Assembly (NCBI GenBank): GCA_963808125.1 | Contig: CAWEEP010000076.1 | Location: 1-36,174, forward strand | Source of the DNA: CAWEEP01 sp963808125 | GTDB lineage: Bacteria; Chloroflexota; Dormibacteria; Aeolococcales; Aeolococcaceae | Reading direction: 5' to 3' | Length of the DNA: 36,174 nucleotides | In this document: piece after piece, positions 15,847-24,034 of the stretch | Layout of the letters: each line of letters begins with the position of its first letter | Position numbering within the stretch: position 1 is the stretch's first letter | Notes under the pieces: model-generated | Databases searched by the model: none | The model's input: only the letters and a program-made list of their open reading frames with translations | What the model was told of the DNA's origin: nothing | Translations under genes and position numbers: made by a program

Positions 15847-17469
15847 TTGGGTTCTGGATCGAAGAAGGCACACGAGAGCTTCTCGGTGGCGCCCACCCTC
15901 GCCGGTGCTGGCGGCCCACCCGCCCATGGAGTCGCTGCCGCACAGGCAGAGGCGCCGGCGACGACGGTCTCGCCGGCTGACGTCCAGGCCAAGGAGGCTT
16001 TCTGGGCGAAGCTCACGATGGTCGAGCACTGCGCCCTGGCCGGCTCAGACCCGGTGGACGGATACGCCGCTCTCCAGAAGGCTGCTGCCGAGGCCGAAGC
16101 TCTCTGCTTCGCGGCCACCCACCAGCTCGACCCCTCCGAGAAGGAGCCACTCCACCAGGCGCTGGTGAAGGGTTGTGCCGCGCCACTGCAGAAGGCTCCC
16201 GCCCCATGGCTCCAGGCGGCGGCACTGAGCCAGGGCTTCCAGCACCCGACCCTGGTAGGGCTGACCCCGAACAGCGAGCACCCACTCGCCTTCTGGCTCA
16301 ATCCCACCTATCTCTCCGGCTCCCCGGCCAAGGCTGCGATCCAGGCCAAGGCCATCGAGCGCTGGAAGGACATCGCGAGCGGCTCCACCGCCTACGGCAT
16401 CACGCTCGCCGAGCTCCAGGCTGCTGAAGAGGCACTCGCGAAGCCTGCAGTGCCCGCGCCGGCGGCCGCAACGGCAAGCCCACCCCCTCCGAGCAGCTCC
16501 CCGCCCAAGAAGGCCGCCGAGGCTCCGTCGCAGCGGACCTTCCTCGCCAAACAGAAGGCGGTAGAGGCGGCGCTCGCCCACTACAGCGCCTCCATCTCGG
16601 CGATCCCCGCGCGACGCAGCGACGCTGAGGTCGAGGCGCTCGCCCTCGCCCCCGTCGCCGCCCCGTCGGTCGGCGGGATGCACGCCAAGAGCTTCCACCA
16701 GGCCCCGGACGGCTCCCAGTGGATGTTCAAGCCGGACTCTCGCGCCAAGGGGGCCGCGGCCCACGCGGAGGCGGTCGCGTCGCTCGTCTGCTCCACCGGC
16801 GGGACGCCGACGATGCCCGTCTACGTGCGCTCCATGGGCGGATCAACGGGCAGCCTCCAGCCCCTTGTCGCCGGGGCCTCGCCTCTCAGCTCGGACATGA
16901 AAGCACTCTCCCAGCACGACGTCGACGCGGTCGTGCGCTCCCACGTCTCTGCCTGGCTGGTGGGGGATCACGACTGCAAGCCCGACAATGTGCTGCGCAC
17001 CCCAGGAGGCGGGCTTGTGCCGATCGACCACGGCCAGGCTTTCAAGTTCTATGGCTCCGACCAGCTCTCCCTCGACTACAACCCCAACAACGCCCACAAC
17101 CACGACCGCACCCTCTACCAGAAGCTCTACAGCGCCCACCTGAAGGGCAAGCTCGCCAAGGGGGTCCGCGTCCGCCCCGAGGCGGCGCTGGGGGTGATCA
17201 AGCGCTACGAGGCGATCTCCAACTCCGAGTACCGGGCGATGCTCGCCCCCGTCGCCCGAGAGGGCGTCAGCCAGAAGGTCCCGTGGTACCCGGCGATGGT
17301 CCAGCGGGCCAAGGCGACGAAGGGAGGGGCCCCGACGGCGACCGACGTCGCGACCGCCTTCCTGGACTGCGCAGTCGAGCGCAAGCAGCAGCTCCGCGCC
17401 GGCTTCACCGCATTCTTCGCCCAGGTCTTCGCCCCGAAGGCGGCGTCCTCCACCGAGGCGGTGGCGTAG
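15847..17469 (+). CDS. Kinase-like (HipA/PI3-4K-like fold) protein with shared N-terminal tag
   Basis: The protein has 540 residues from TTG 15847. Residues 1-20 follow the pattern MGSGSxKAHESFxVAP, shared with the next gene. A Pro/Ala linker near 200-220 separates an alpha-helical N-terminal region from a C-terminal kinase-like domain. That domain has MFKPDSR (candidate ATP-binding Lys near 295), HAEAVASLV (candidate helix Glu), GDHDCKPDNV (catalytic loop, Asp near 377, Asn four residues later) and VPIDHGQAF (metal-binding Asp near 394). The D-x-K-x-x-N plus D-H-G order matches HipA and phosphatidylinositol-kinase-like proteins. The target is unknown. Since the tag is shared with a putative ADP-ribosyltransferase encoded immediately after it, a secreted effector or capsid-linked enzyme is inferred. 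The stop is followed directly by the next ATG. Confidence 0.6.
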   Translation: MGSGSKKAHESFSVAPTLAGAGGPPAHGVAAAQAEAPATTVSPADVQAKEAFWAKLTMVEHCALAGSDPVDGYAALQKAAAEAEALCFAATHQLDPSEKEPLHQALVKGCAAPLQKAPAPWLQAAALSQGFQHPTLVGLTPNSEHPLAFWLNPTYLSGSPAKAAIQAKAIERWKDIASGSTAYGITLAELQAAEEALAKPAVPAPAAATASPPPPSSSPPKKAAEAPSQRTFLAKQKAVEAALAHYSASISAIPARRSDAEVEALALAPVAAPSVGGMHAKSFHQAPDGSQWMFKPDSRAKGAAAHAEAVASLVCSTGGTPTMPVYVRSMGGSTGSLQPLVAGASPLSSDMKALSQHDVDAVVRSHVSAWLVGDHDCKPDNVLRTPGGGLVPIDHGQAFKFYGSDQLSLDYNPNNAHNHDRTLYQKLYSAHLKGKLAKGVRVRPEAALGVIKRYEAISNSEYRAMLAPVAREGVSQKVPWYPAMVQRAKATKGGAPTATDVATAFLDCAVERKQQLRAGFTAFFAQVFAPKAASSTEAVA

Positions 17470-19606
17470 ATGGGCTCCGGATCCGCCAAGGCCCACGAGA
17501 GCTTCACGGTCGCGCCGGCGCTGGCGGGTTCGGGCCCGACGACGTCGACGAGCTCGGGCGCGCAGCTGCAGGGCTCCGCAGCCGCGGCCGCGATCGGATC
17601 CGCCGCTTCCTCGCCGTCCAACTCCGCCTTCGTAGGGAACTCGGTGGCGGGCCAGCTCAGCAGCTCCGAGATGGTGGAGGTGCTCGACGTCCAGCGGTCA
17701 GAGGAGGCGGCGTTCCTTCAGGCGATCGGCATCGCTCCGAAGCGGGAACCCGAGGCCTCGCCGGCGCCGCCGCTCCACGTCCTCGACCCCTCGCCGGCGA
17801 CCGGGCATCCCGGCGAAGAGCCGCTGGTTCCCGTCCCCGATGCCCCGCCCGTCGGCGATCCTCTGGGGACCCCGCTGCTCCTCGCCTCCAGCGCCGACCT
17901 CGAGGACGGGACCGCCTCGCTGGTCGCCTACAGCAGCCCCTCCGGCCCTCGGGAGGTCCTGGTGGGCCATGTCACTGCCGAAGCCGAGAGCAAGCTCCTG
18001 GAGGCCCTGGAGGTCAGCGGCAAGACCGTCGCCGTCAAGGTCGAGCGCGAGGTCCTCGACACCCTCCCCCAGGACACATGGTTCAGCAAGATCGAGCCCG
18101 CAGCCAAGGCGGTGAACACGTGGCTCAAGCACGGGACGGGCGACGCCGCGGCCGCGGCTGCGACGCTCACCGACCTGGAGGCCTCGATCACAGCGAGGCT
18201 CGCCGTCCCCGATCTCGGCGACCCCGAGCGGGCGATGCTGCTCAGCTACCAGGACAAGCTCACGAGCTACCTGGCCGCAGCCGCGGGCCCGGGGAGCACG
18301 GGCTCCAAGCTCCCCAAGGTCGAGCAGCACCAGGGGCCGGTGATGAAGCTCGTCACCGAGCACGTCCCCGCGCCGACGACGGGGGAGGGGCTCTCCACCC
18401 TCCAGCGGCCGGTGAGCCGGATCAAGGCCTCCATCAATGAGCAAGGGATGGCGTCGTGGGATGGCGTCAGCCGCAAGGCTGGCACCACGGGCGTGGAGTA
18501 CCAGGTCGACCTCGGCGACGGCTACACCGCCGTCTACCGCCCGCACCAGGGCAACGAGGGGGCGAGCACGGCGTACTCGCTCCGCGGCGCCCTGGAGATC
18601 AGCGCTCCGTCTGGCTCCGGCCACGGCCGGGAGCTGGTGCACCGCCTTCAGCAGCTGCACCTGGTGAGCGATCCGATGGGCCGCGACGAGGCCGAGGTCG
18701 CCTACCTCCGGGCCAACGTCTCTGCCCTCGGCCTGGCGAAGCACCCCGCGGTCAAGGCCGCGCTCGCGCCCCGGCCCGATCTCGAGGAGACGGCGCAGCT
18801 CGAGATCCTCGGGGAGCGCGCCCACGAGGTCTCGAGCGCCGATCCCAAAGCAGCGCAGCGCCTCTCCCGCGAGATCGTCCTTGCCGCCGAGCAACGGGCG
18901 AGTGTCTGGCGCATCCCCGAGCTGCGCGACGCCGTGGCCGCGGCCCTGGGCAAGGAGTTCCGGAGCGGCCCTGACCGGCTCGCCCGGCTACGACCCCACC
19001 CCCACCCAGAGCGGGGGCTGGCACACATGGCGGCGTCTCGATGTCGGCGCCGACCCCGCCGCGGTCAAGAAGGCCTTTGGCAAGCGCAAGCTCTTCCACG
19101 CCCTGAGCGGCGGCATGTCGCCGGCGGAGCTGATCCGGAACGGCGGCGTCCTCGCCTCGACCGAGCGCCGCGCGTTGATGGGGATCCGCTCCGGCATCGG
19201 GATGAGCGAGGACTCCGACATGACGACCGGCGGGGCGCGCTCCGTCTTCCTCCGCGTGGGAGGCGGCTCCAACTCCGGCGACGTCTTCGAGTGGGCCGAC
19301 CCGACCACCCTCCTCCAGCGCTGCGATTGGTACGCCTATCCCGGTGACCATTTCGGAGCCCTCAATCCCAAGAGCCACAACTTCAGCGCCGCCGCCCTCA
19401 CCAGCGATCCCCTCCACGTGGCCACCTTCACGGGCCACAACAACGAGGTGATGTTCCGCAACGGCATCGACCTCCTCGGCTCCGAGGCGCCGAGCCGGAT
19501 CCGCTGCTCCAGCCCCAAGCGGCGGGAGGACACCCTGGCCGCGCTGGCCGCCCGGGGGATCACCCAGCTGCGCGGCAAGCCCATCGAGGAGGCCGTAGTC
19601 TGTTGA
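17470..19606 (+). CDS. Putative ADP-ribosyltransferase effector with shared N-terminal tag (one frameshift)
   Basis: The joined protein has about 711 residues. It begins with the tag MGSGSxKAHESFxVAP, then a long low-complexity linker. A middle domain carries VEYQVDLGDGYTAVYRPHQ and SGHGRELVHRLQQLHLVSDPM. The frame shifts near 18965. The C-terminal domain then reads LFHALSGGMSPAELIRNGGVLASTERR, then SDMTTGGARSVFLRV, then GHNNEVMFRNGIDLL. An early His (19097-19099), an ST motif and a late Glu (19444-19446) followed by a hydrophobic strand fit an ADP-ribosyltransferase core. That assignment is by pattern and is not certain. A minus-strand ADP-ribosylglycohydrolase lies about 1 kb downstream, which supports it. 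The middle domain resembles ones I recall from actinobacterial phage-head or toxin proteins. The stop overlaps the next start. Confidence 0.5.
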
Positions 19607-20110
19607 CCGATCACGAGATGAGCAGCCCAGGACCGCATCCGAGCTGGGAGCCACGGCTTGTAGAGCTTCTCCAGAGCTACGAGCGTCCCTTCGAGGAGAC
19701 CGGGGCGGAGGTGGAGATCACCTGGCCGGAGGAAGAGGGGGGCGCCACCGCGGCGTACGCGCTCGCCCGCCACTACCGTCTCGAGGAGGTGGACGGCGAG
19801 CTCACCCTCTGGCTGCGGCCCATCGTCGGCGGCTACGAGCACGGCCCCGCCGCCCCGCGCCGCGCCTACCACCTCAATGAGACCCGGCGCCACGCCTTCC
19901 CGGCCGACACCATCGCAGTCGATCCGGAGGCCAATCTCCGCGGCCCGTGGGGCGACGGCGGACGGTTCGTCATCCGCCCCGTCTCAGCGGAGCGCAGGGC
20001 CGAGCTCGACGCCTGGGACACCTTCTGCTACGTCCACCTCGATGACCACGAACTCGAAGGCCCTCGAGGAGCTGCGCGAGGACAGCTGGCTGGGCGGGGA
20101 GTGGGAATGA
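19603..20110 (+). CDS. Small acidic protein, possible immunity or chaperone (one frameshift)
   Basis: The start is TTG 19603, overlapping the effector stop, or ATG 19618. The sequence is acidic and well ordered: EPRLVELLQSYERPFEETGAEVEITW, then YRLEEVDGELTLWLRPIVGG and FVIRPVSAERRAELDAWDTFCYVHLDD. Near 20055 one extra base breaks the frame. The corrected tail reads LEALEELREDSWLGGEWE and stops at 20108-20110, whereas the uncorrected frame runs to 20172 with a basic, unlikely tail. Its place directly behind the putative ADP-ribosyltransferase suggests an immunity protein or dedicated chaperone. This is inference, and no family is recognised. Confidence 0.5.
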
Positions 20111-20168
20111 CAGGAGAAGTCGGAAACAGGCGAGGGAACTACCCCCGCAAACGGAGGTGGCGTGAACC

Positions 20169-20570
20169 ATGAGTGAGGCAGCGGTGAATGAGGCAGTGCC
20201 AAGGCACGTCCCGCGCTTGCGACTTCAGCCGGGCGAGGAGATCGTCTATGACTGCCTCCCCTCGGCGCTCTGGACCTGGTCCTCGTATCTCCTCACCTTC
20301 GGTTTGTGGGCGATCTGGCGGAGGGCTGATCGGTTCGTCGTGACCACCTACCGAGTTGTCGTCATCAGGGGCATCGTCAGCCGATTCGAGCGCGCGGTCC
20401 CGCTCACCCATATCCAGGACGTCACACTCAGAACCCCGGCTCTGCACCCCAGCTCTGTGCGGCTCTCCACCGCGGGCGGAACCCTCGGCGTTCAGGGGAT
20501 GGGTCCGCTCTCACGAGCCAAGGCCCGGGAGCTCGCGGATGCCATTCAGGGCGAGCTGATCCGCCGCTGA
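20169..20570 (+). CDS. Membrane PH-domain (bPH2/DUF304) protein
   Basis: A 133-residue protein from ATG 20169. A soluble start (LRLQPGEEIVYDCLPS) leads to a hydrophobic hairpin (ALWTWSSYLLTFGLWAIW). A bacterial PH-like domain follows: RFVVTTYRVVVIRGIVSRFERAVPLTHIQDVTLRTPAL and TAGGTLGVQGMGPLSRAKARELADAI. The pattern YRVVVIRGIxxRxxxxVPLxxIQDV is characteristic of YdbT-like PH-domain proteins. The role is unknown, probably at the inner face of the membrane. It ends 40 bases before the convergent ADP-ribosylglycohydrolase. Confidence 0.8.
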   Translation: MSEAAVNEAVPRHVPRLRLQPGEEIVYDCLPSALWTWSSYLLTFGLWAIWRRADRFVVTTYRVVVIRGIVSRFERAVPLTHIQDVTLRTPALHPSSVRLSTAGGTLGVQGMGPLSRAKARELADAIQGELIRR

Positions 20571-20609
20571 CTCTTGGCCGCGGTCCTCAGCTCGGCCCTC
20601 TTGGGTTGG

Positions 20610-21524
20610 CTACTCGCGCGGGGCCCCACGGAGGCCCGCGAGCGACGTCGCCAGCTGGTCGAGGCGCGCTCGCGTGGTGAGAGCGCCCAGCCACCGCGAC
20701 GGGATGGCCGAGAGGCCGTCCCGCGCTCCCAGGAGGCCGCCGGCGACCGCCCCGGTGGTGTCGGCGTCGCCGCCCCGGTTGACCACCGCGATGAGCACGT
20801 CCTCGAAGGCCCGTGGCTGGCTGATCGCCCACACGGCCACCCCGAGAGTGCCGAGCACGTAGCCGGAGGTGTCCAGGTGCCCGATGTCGAGGTGCGGGGC
20901 GGTGGCGAGGACGTCGGCGACCGCGGGCAGCAGCCCGGAGGTCTCACGAGCCTCGGCGAGCGCCATGGCCACGGGAATCCCGCGAACGAGAGCGTCGGCC
21001 AGGTCGCAGTACACGACACAGGCTTGGATGCAGCGCGGCTCGGCGTGGGTGATGGCGCTGACCGCGGCGGCCTCCCGCCGGCGTTCCGACGTGTCACCGC
21101 GCGCGAGAGCCACCGGCATCGTGCGCATCAGGCTGCCGTTCGCGGCCGACCGTTCGCCGGCTCTTCCAGAGTTGCGCGGGTCCCGGCGCTGCGCGTAGCC
21201 GTGGAGCGCCGCGGCGGTGGTCCCGCCCACGTCCTTGGGGCCAGCCTGGTACCAGGCCAGGAAGCGGTCCGCAACCCCTTCGAGGCTGAACCCCGCCGCG
21301 TAGGCCTCGGCGACAGCCATCGTGAGATCGGTGTCGTCCGTCGGAGCTCCGGGAGTCCAACCGAAGACACCGCCCCCGCTGATCTCGGTGTGCAGCGACC
21401 CTGCCGGCTGCGGCGGCGCGAACTCGAGGGTCGCTCCCAGTGCATCGCCCACCGCCACCCCCAGGAGCCCGCCCTGGAGGCGGTCCAGCACGGTGTCGGC
21501 GCCGGCGACGCGAGTGGGGCTCAT
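20610..21524 (-). CDS. ADP-ribosylglycohydrolase (DraG/ARH family)
   Basis: The protein has 304 residues in one intact frame. It removes ADP-ribose from modified targets using a two-metal site. All family landmarks are visible: GVAVGDALGA at about 22-31, the metal-binding TDDT at 62-65, NGSLMR near 130, and GGDADTTGAVAGGLLGA at 251-267, which supplies the second Asp/Asp/Thr set. The start at 21524 overlaps the stop of the RelE-like gene (ATGA), so the two are co-translated from the promoter at 21824-21852. Members of this family act as immunity to ADP-ribosyltransferase toxins (Tri1 against Tre1) or reverse regulatory ADP-ribosylation. The facing putative ADP-ribosyltransferase gene makes an antagonist role attractive. 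Confidence 0.9.
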   Translation of the reverse strand: MSPTRVAGADTVLDRLQGGLLGVAVGDALGATLEFAPPQPAGSLHTEISGGGVFGWTPGAPTDDTDLTMAVAEAYAAGFSLEGVADRFLAWYQAGPKDVGGTTAAALHGYAQRRDPRNSGRAGERSAANGSLMRTMPVALARGDTSERRREAAAVSAITHAEPRCIQACVVYCDLADALVRGIPVAMALAEARETSGLLPAVADVLATAPHLDIGHLDTSGYVLGTLGVAVWAISQPRAFEDVLIAVVNRGGDADTTGAVAGGLLGARDGLSAIPSRWLGALTTRARLDQLATSLAGLRGAPRE

Positions 21525-21817
21525 CGTTGCTTCGCCCGGCGCGATAGGCGGCTGTAGAAGCCCTCGTGGGCTCCGTACGCCCAGATGACCACCTCCGCGG
21601 CCGAGATCACCTCCCAGGCCATCCGATAGGTCGTCCCCTGGAAGCTCACGCCGGCCACCAGAACGCTGCGCTGGCCCCAGCCCGCCTCCCGCTTGAAGGC
21701 CGGCGCATACGGATTCAAGGTGATCGCCTCCTCCACCGCGGCGAAGCGCTCTGCCACCGGCTTCGGCAGCCGGGAGCGCTCCTTGCGGGCCTCCCGGTGG
21801 GACTGGACGCTTACCAT
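21521..21817 (-). CDS. RelE/HigB-like toxin-family protein
   Basis: A 98-residue basic protein. An N-terminal helix region (REARKERSRLPKPVAERFAAVEEAI) is followed by a strand-rich core with AFKREAGWGQRSVLVAGVSFQGTTYRMAWEV and VVIWAYGAHEGFYSRLSRRAK. The YRMAWEV and YGAHEGFY pattern fits RelE/ParE-fold proteins, which cut mRNA or poison gyrase. ATG 21817 lies just after a perfect -10 box, so the mRNA may be leaderless. No classical antitoxin gene follows. The next cistron is the ADP-ribosylglycohydrolase, and a helix-turn-helix gene diverges upstream and may supply the antitoxin. Confidence 0.6.
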   Translation of the reverse strand: MVSVQSHREARKERSRLPKPVAERFAAVEEAITLNPYAPAFKREAGWGQRSVLVAGVSFQGTTYRMAWEVISAAEVVIWAYGAHEGFYSRLSRRAKQR

Positions 21818-21823
21818 GTCGTT

Positions 21824-21852
21824 ATTATACCGAACTGTGGGCCTTAGTGCAA
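21824..21852 (-). promoter_or_regulatory. Leaderless promoter of the RelE-like / ADP-ribosylglycohydrolase pair
   Basis: On the minus strand a perfect TATAAT (21829 to 21824) is preceded, after 17 bases, by TTGCAC (21852 to 21847). The ATG at 21817 starts only six bases after the -10 box, so transcription should begin at or next to the start codon. Confidence 0.65.
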
Positions 21853-21866
21853 CATCTTGTGCAACG
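21847..21866. promoter_or_regulatory. Direct repeat GTGCAAC x2, probable operator
   Basis: GTGCAAC occurs at 21847-21853 and 21860-21866, 13 bp apart. It overlaps the -35 box of the leftward promoter and lies upstream of the divergent helix-turn-helix gene, whose product is a natural candidate to bind here. Confidence 0.45.
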
Positions 21867-21890
21867 TCGCAGAAGGAGTATCATCTGACC

Positions 21891-22346
21891 ATGGCCAGCA
21901 CGATCGCAGAGTTGGAGCGCCAGGTCACGGGGCTCCGACGGGAAGTCGAGGAGATGCGCCGATTCATCGGCCTTCCTCAAGGACGACACTCCGCCGCCTT
22001 CCTCGCCTGGGCCGCCGATCACGGCATCGACCCTGACGACTTCACGCCCCTCGAACTGGCCCCGGCGGGCACTCACACAATGACCGTGGCCGAGGCGGCC
22101 GCAGCGCTCGCCATCGGCGAAGAGCAGACCCGGCGGCTCCTCAGGGCCGGGACCTTGTTCGGGGTCCCGCTCGGCGGCCGGGCGGGATGGCGCGTCTCCC
22201 GCAGCGCTGTCGATGAGCTGCTCCGCGAGCGCTTTGGTCCGTCGCCACGGCGCGGACGCCCTGGCGACGGGGCGGAGCAGCGCGACCGGCCGCGAACCCT
22301 GACGCCGAGCCGCAGCCTGGTCAACCTGTCGACGGTCACGCAATGA
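21891..22346 (+). CDS. Coiled-coil plus HTH (excisionase/MerR-like) DNA-binding protein, 3' end replaced by IS
   Basis: It starts at ATG 21891, with AGAAGGAG (21871-21878) upstream. A short coiled coil (IAELERQVTGLRREVEEMRRFIG) precedes a helix-turn-helix of the HTH_17 type: MTVAEAAAALAIGEEQTRRLLRAGTLFGVPLGGRAGWRVSRSAVDELLRERFG. The stop TGA at 22344-22346 lies inside the first terminal repeat of the IS21-family element, so the natural C-terminus has been cut off and replaced. It diverges from the RelE-like/ADP-ribosylglycohydrolase pair across a shared operator-like region, so it may be its regulator or antitoxin. Confidence 0.6.
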   Translation: MASTIAELERQVTGLRREVEEMRRFIGLPQGRHSAAFLAWAADHGIDPDDFTPLELAPAGTHTMTVAEAAAALAIGEEQTRRLLRAGTLFGVPLGGRAGWRVSRSAVDELLRERFGPSPRRGRPGDGAEQRDRPRTLTPSRSLVNLSTVTQ

Positions 22347-22421
22347 GGCCACTCACGGTCAGGTGATGAGGCCACTTGCGGTCACCTAATGGAGCCACTC
22401 GCGGTCACCGAATGAGGCCAC
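22343..22421 (+). repeat. Left-end iterons of IS21 copy A
   Basis: Four copies of ATGAGGCCAC or ATGGAGCCAC at 22343, 22366, 22389 and 22412, each followed by a variant of CTCGCGGTCA, with a strict 23-bp period. They match the three inverted copies at 24971-25026. Confidence 0.85.
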
Positions 22422-22491
22422 CCTCCTGACCTCATCAGACCGCCCGGTGCCACAGCGACGATGGCCGGACCGAAAGCTCAAGGAGGGAGCG

Positions 22492-24034
22492 ATGGCCGGC
22501 AGGAGATTCGAGGTGGCAGATGTGGCAGCAGTGCTCCAGCACTGGCAGGCCGGACGCAGCCGGCGGCAGCTGGCCCGCAGCTTCGGCATGGGGAGGAACC
22601 GGGTCGACCGGATCGTGGGGGTGGCCGAGGCGGCGGGGCTGACCCCGGGTGGCCCGCCGCTCAGTCGGCCGGAGTGGGAGCGGCGAGTACCCGAGCTGTT
22701 CGCGGAGCGGGTGGCCCCGGCCGCGGCACCGCCGACCCAGGAGCCGGTGCGGTTCCATGCGGCGATCGTCGAGGGTCTGGCGGCGAGCACGGTGACCACG
22801 GTGTGGCAGCGGTTGTGCGACGAGCAGGGGCTGACCGTGAGCGTGTCGACCTTCCGCCGCTACGTGCGCCGCCACATCCGGGGAATGAGCCCGGAGGACG
22901 TGACGGTGCCCAAGGAGGTGACGCCGCCGGGCGAGGTGGCCGAGGTTGATTACGGCCTGCTGGGGCGGTGGGAGGACCGGCTGAACGAGAGGACGCGCAA
23001 GGTGTGGGGCTTCGTGATGGTCCTGCCCTTCAGCCGGATGACCTTCGTGTGGCCGGTGCTGATCTGCGACCAGGGTGCGTGGGTGGCGGCGCACGTCGCC
23101 GCCTTCCGCTTCTTCGGGGCGGCGCCGCGGCAGATCCGGGTCGACAACCTGAAGACGGGGGTGCTCCGACCTGACGTGTACGACCCGCTGGTGAGCCGTC
23201 CTATGCGGAGTTGGCCGAGCACTACGGCGTGCTCCTCGACCCCTGCCGGGTGAGGAAGCCGAAGGACAAGCCCAGGGTGGAGCGGGCCATGCCCTACGCC
23301 CGGGACAGCTTCTGGAGCGGGCGCGAGTTCGCCATGGTGCCGGCGATGCGCGAGGCGGGGGCGGAGTGGAGCCGGGGCACCGCGGCCAAGCGGCCCCACG
23401 GGCTGCTGCCCGGGACCGTCGGCGAGATCTTCCAGGCGGTGGAGCGGCCGGCCATGCTGGGTCTGCCGGCGGAGCCCTTCGAGCTCGCCCACTGGGCCAC
23501 GGCCACAGTGCATCCCGACTGTCGGATCCAGGTGCAGCGCCGCTTCTTCTCGGTGCCCTGGCCCCATGTCGGCAAGCGGCTGGAGGTCCGAATCGGCGAG
23601 CGGGTGGCCCGCATCTACGACGGCACCACCCTGGTCAAGACCCACGCCCTGCAGCCGGGTGAGCGCAACTACGTCGACCACGCTGACTATCCAGAGCAGA
23701 AGGTCGCCTTCCTGCAGCGAACGCCGAGCTGGTGCCGGCGCCGCGCTGTCGAGCTGGCCCGGCGGTACAGGCCCTGGTCGACGACCTCCTGGCCGGGCCC
23801 CATCCGCTGGCCTGTCTGCGCCAGGCCCAGGGCATCCTCCGGCTCGCCGACACCCACGAGCCGGGGCGGCTGAATGCCGCATGCCAGCGCGCCCTGGTCG
23901 CCGACGGCAGCCTGCGCACGGTGCGCAACATCCTCACCCGTGACCAGCAAGTCGACGAGGACGAGCCGGCCGTCAGCACCGCCGGCGCTTTCCTCCACGG
24001 CGAGCAGCAGCTGCTCGAAGGGACACGGTGGTGA
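22492..24034 (+). CDS. istA: IstA transposase of IS21 copy A (two frameshifts)
   Basis: ATG 22492 follows AGGAGGG. The N-terminal helix-turn-helix (VLQHWQAGRSRRQLARSFGMGRNRVDRIV) is followed by an integrase-type core: GEVAEVDYGLLGRW (first Asp), FFGAAPRQIRVDNLKTGVL (second Asp) and KDKPRVERAMPYARDSFW (Glu). The frame breaks near 23200; the corrected text reads EPSYAELAEHYGVLLDP. It breaks again near 23740, after which ALVDDLLAGPHPLACLRQAQGILRLA and VRNILTRDQQVDE lead to the stop at 24032-24034. The order of elements is normal for IS21 transposases, so the gene was functional before the two indels, or the indels are sequencing errors. The stop overlaps the istB GTG start. Confidence 0.8.

Noticed and set aside
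15847..15864. N-myristoylation signal in the MGSGS tag
   Set aside because: The position after GSGS is Lys or Ala where the eukaryotic signal needs Ser/Thr, and there is no other sign of a eukaryotic target.
14415..15980. 521-residue uninterrupted protein in the listed frame
   Set aside because: After about 15175 that frame becomes Arg/Pro/Gly-rich, whereas the next frame continues the DUF4417-like sequence to a stop at 15498.
22343..22421. Plasmid replication iterons
   Set aside because: The same motif is present inverted at the far end of the istA/istB genes, so these are IS terminal repeats.
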